The translations under genes and the position numbers were made by a program. 64,000 nt of DNA from Pegea sp. RAD2-039 (lineage: Eukaryota; Chordata; Thaliacea; Salpida; Salpidae): the NCBI GenBank assembly GCA_034620365.1, contig JAQGEQ010000175.1:1550001-1614000 (forward strand). The letters run 5' to 3'. Below the pieces are notes generated by a model. The model saw only the letters and a list, made by a program, of their open reading frames with translations, did not search any database and was not told where the DNA came from. Positions 61,907 to 64,000 of the stretch are shown piece by piece; within the stretch, counting starts at the first letter, position 1; every line of letters begins with the position of its first letter.

Positions 61907-64000
61907 CAAATTTTCGAGTGCTGGAAGTACACAAAATTGTCAATTTGTTTGATTAAAGTTTTCCAAAATGTTTTTATTGCTGTTTAATGTGAAAGTTTTT
62001 TTTAGACTTGAATATTTTGGTTCAGTTTCAAATTTAGAATTTTTTCCAGGCTTAACTTTTAAGTTATACAAATTTAAAGCACTAATAAGTGCTTAGTCTT
62101 CTCGATAACATTTTTGAACCGTAACGTTACTTGTGATTACTGAAAGTAAAAAAACGAAAATTGACTCAACATAACAGAGAAACGTTGTAGAAACTTCTTT
62201 ATGAACTAGCTTTCTAATAAAACCAGACGATAAAGGTTCATTTTAATATTATTTTTGATCAACTCCTTATAGAATTTTGAATAATCAAAACATATTTTTG
62301 GCATATTGGAAAAAAAATTGTTGGAGATAATTTTTTAAATACTCTAAGTAATCGTTTTGATGCTCTGCTACGACAACTAGCGGTTAAAATAAATAAGATT
62401 AACTGAAAGAAAATTTGCTTATATAAAAAAACATTCAAGTTGTAATGATTTTTTCCTCTAAATTGGAGTAAACAAGATTGTACAAAATGTATTTAGAAAA
62501 TTGTTGTATGTGCCGTTGAAGCTAGCAATATATAACTTTAGTAAAGAAACTTTACTCGTATGCAGAATATGAATATCTAGTTTGTTTTAGTTACGGTCAA
62601 GCTGTTGGGGTAGTTTTATTTAAAATTAAATCGAGATAAATTCATTTATAATTTCTAATAAATAGAATTATGTGACTCAACAAAAATCGATTTTATAATC
62701 AAATGATGAGTCGCTTGTTTTTTTGTATTAACTTTTAATATTTTTATTAGCTTGTTTTTTTGCTTATTATTTCTCATTGTTCTTCCTAGCACCCATTCAA
62801 AAGGGTTAAATTTTGATGAAGTCTAAAACAAGTAAAAGATAAGATCAAATATCTAAGGATCAAGATTTTCTGACTCTTCAAAAATTTGATCTTGACTGAA
62901 AAACAGTTAAAAAGCCAAAAATTTCAGAAAAATTTATCCCAATTAAAAGTAAAACAACTTTTTTTAAATCTTTACAAAGCTCTTTCTTTCTTTTTTGCAA
63001 AAGGAGTCCAAATCATCTTCAACCTTTGTCGTCACTAACAACATAACAAGCAAAACTACTTTGTTTTTGCAAAAAGTAAAAACTAATCTAACTTTTTTAC
63101 TCTACATTCTTAATAAAACAATAAAATATTATTGTTAACAAATAAAGAAATTTTGAATTTACAAACTTTACTTTTCATTATTTTTGTCAAAAAGCAAAGA
63201 ATACAATTTATTTCTAAAATTTATATAACAAGATTCTTATTTCTTTATTAGTGGTCACAAATTTTGCTGTAAATTGATGTGACTCAGACATTATACTCTC
63301 AGATTTTCTTGTTATACCAAGAATAATCATCTTGGCCATCTGTTTTTACTAACTCTACCATTGAGTCTGCTTTGCTGCAATGTGCTACTGTGATGTGTCA
63401 TTATCAAACTTATTATATCTGCTTTGTTGATTTCTGAAGCTAGCAGTATGAACGATTTTTTTAATTTTTAACTTTGTTACAATACTATATTTGGTCTTAA
63501 AGCAATTATCATTATCTCTAGCATCATTATAAGTTTCGTTTTTTGAGTAACAGAAATCAGAAATAACTTTTACAACTTATCTCTGCAGCAGTAAATATAT
63601 TTGATTTCTTAAACGTTTAACTTGAGCTGTAAATATTTAGAAAAGCTTGAATAAGACACTTCAAGCTTATGATTATGCTTTAAAATCTTTAAACTAATAC
63701 CAATTTGACAGTTTTATCATCTACACTAATTCCAACACAAAAAGTTGATTGAAATTATTCACGGTTAGCAACTAAAAAACGTTTTCAGCATGAAAATGTT
63801 TTGAAACAAATATTTAAGAAATTTTATTCATTCAATTAAATGAAATAATTTTTTGTTCATTTTGAAATTTGAAACTTCAAATATTTTAAAAACCTATTTT
63901 CTAAATGTATGTGAAAACAAAATTAAAAAATAATTCTACAAAATCATTTTAGAATTAGATTGTATAATTTACTGAAGGTTTTCATCTGTTCTATAAATCA

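Larger units (their letters stand above)
60142..64000. other. Noncoding region upstream of ankyrin
   Basis: No protein-coding gene is supported. The 70-codon minus-strand frame at 61664-61876 lacks an ATG start and lies just after a TATA/Inr pair, so it is read as a possible 5' UTR exon; GACAGG|GTGAAT near its end could be its donor. The rest, 61910-64000, is AT-rich with nothing recognisable. Confidence 0.5.

Noticed and set aside
1-64000. Search for tRNA, rRNA, CRISPR arrays, virus-derived elements and toxin genes
   Set aside because: None was recognised by eye. Short or heavily decayed elements could be missed, and a covariance or repeat-library search was not possible.

Overview
This is an animal nuclear genome window, roughly three-quarters A+T by eye, with intron-rich genes, GT-AG introns from about 53 nt to about 4 kb, and coding exons visibly richer in G+C than the DNA around them. 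The species cannot be named from the sequence. The deep conservation of the ankyrin gene fits any metazoan. The very AT-rich noncoding DNA, mixed short and long introns, and closely packed same-strand genes would suit a flatworm or a similar invertebrate, but that is a guess. I joined exons by hand from splice signals, reading-frame phase and remembered family sequences.

Layout. 1-6014 is noncoding except for one weak exon-like island. 6015-7638 (+) is a three-exon gene for a 75-residue single-pass membrane protein ending in a PDZ-ligand-like tail; its second intron holds a foreign-looking GC-rich island. 7639-15042 is noncoding. 15043-21110 (+) is a three-exon, 541-residue rhodopsin-family GPCR in which most activation microswitches are altered. 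22198-26762 (-) holds two tightly packed genes: a 201-residue helical-repeat protein, and an 800-residue coiled-coil protein ending in a dynein-type microtubule-binding domain (MTBD) without any motor. 30157-60141 (-) is a full ankyrin gene with two alternative coding first exons and a possible TATA/Inr promoter near 61.88 kb.

The ankyrin gene encodes 24 ankyrin repeats, mostly one 33-codon exon each, with the 24-nt microexon MMVNRTTE known from vertebrate ankyrins. ZU5-ZU5-UPA follows. The gene then forks. One route goes through a death domain and acidic tail (about 1,705 residues). The other goes into giant exons (1,343 nt plus 8,871 nt, about 4,815 residues in total). The giant route ends, before the death-domain exons, in a basic SxIP-bearing region and two hydrophobic segments that look like a membrane anchor.

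The clearest candidates for something new are the membrane-anchored giant ankyrin isoform with EB-binding-type motifs and, in the same window, a motor-less dynein-MTBD protein. Both point to cytoskeleton-membrane linkage, though nothing here shows that they work together. No virus-derived element, tRNA, rRNA or CRISPR array was recognised.
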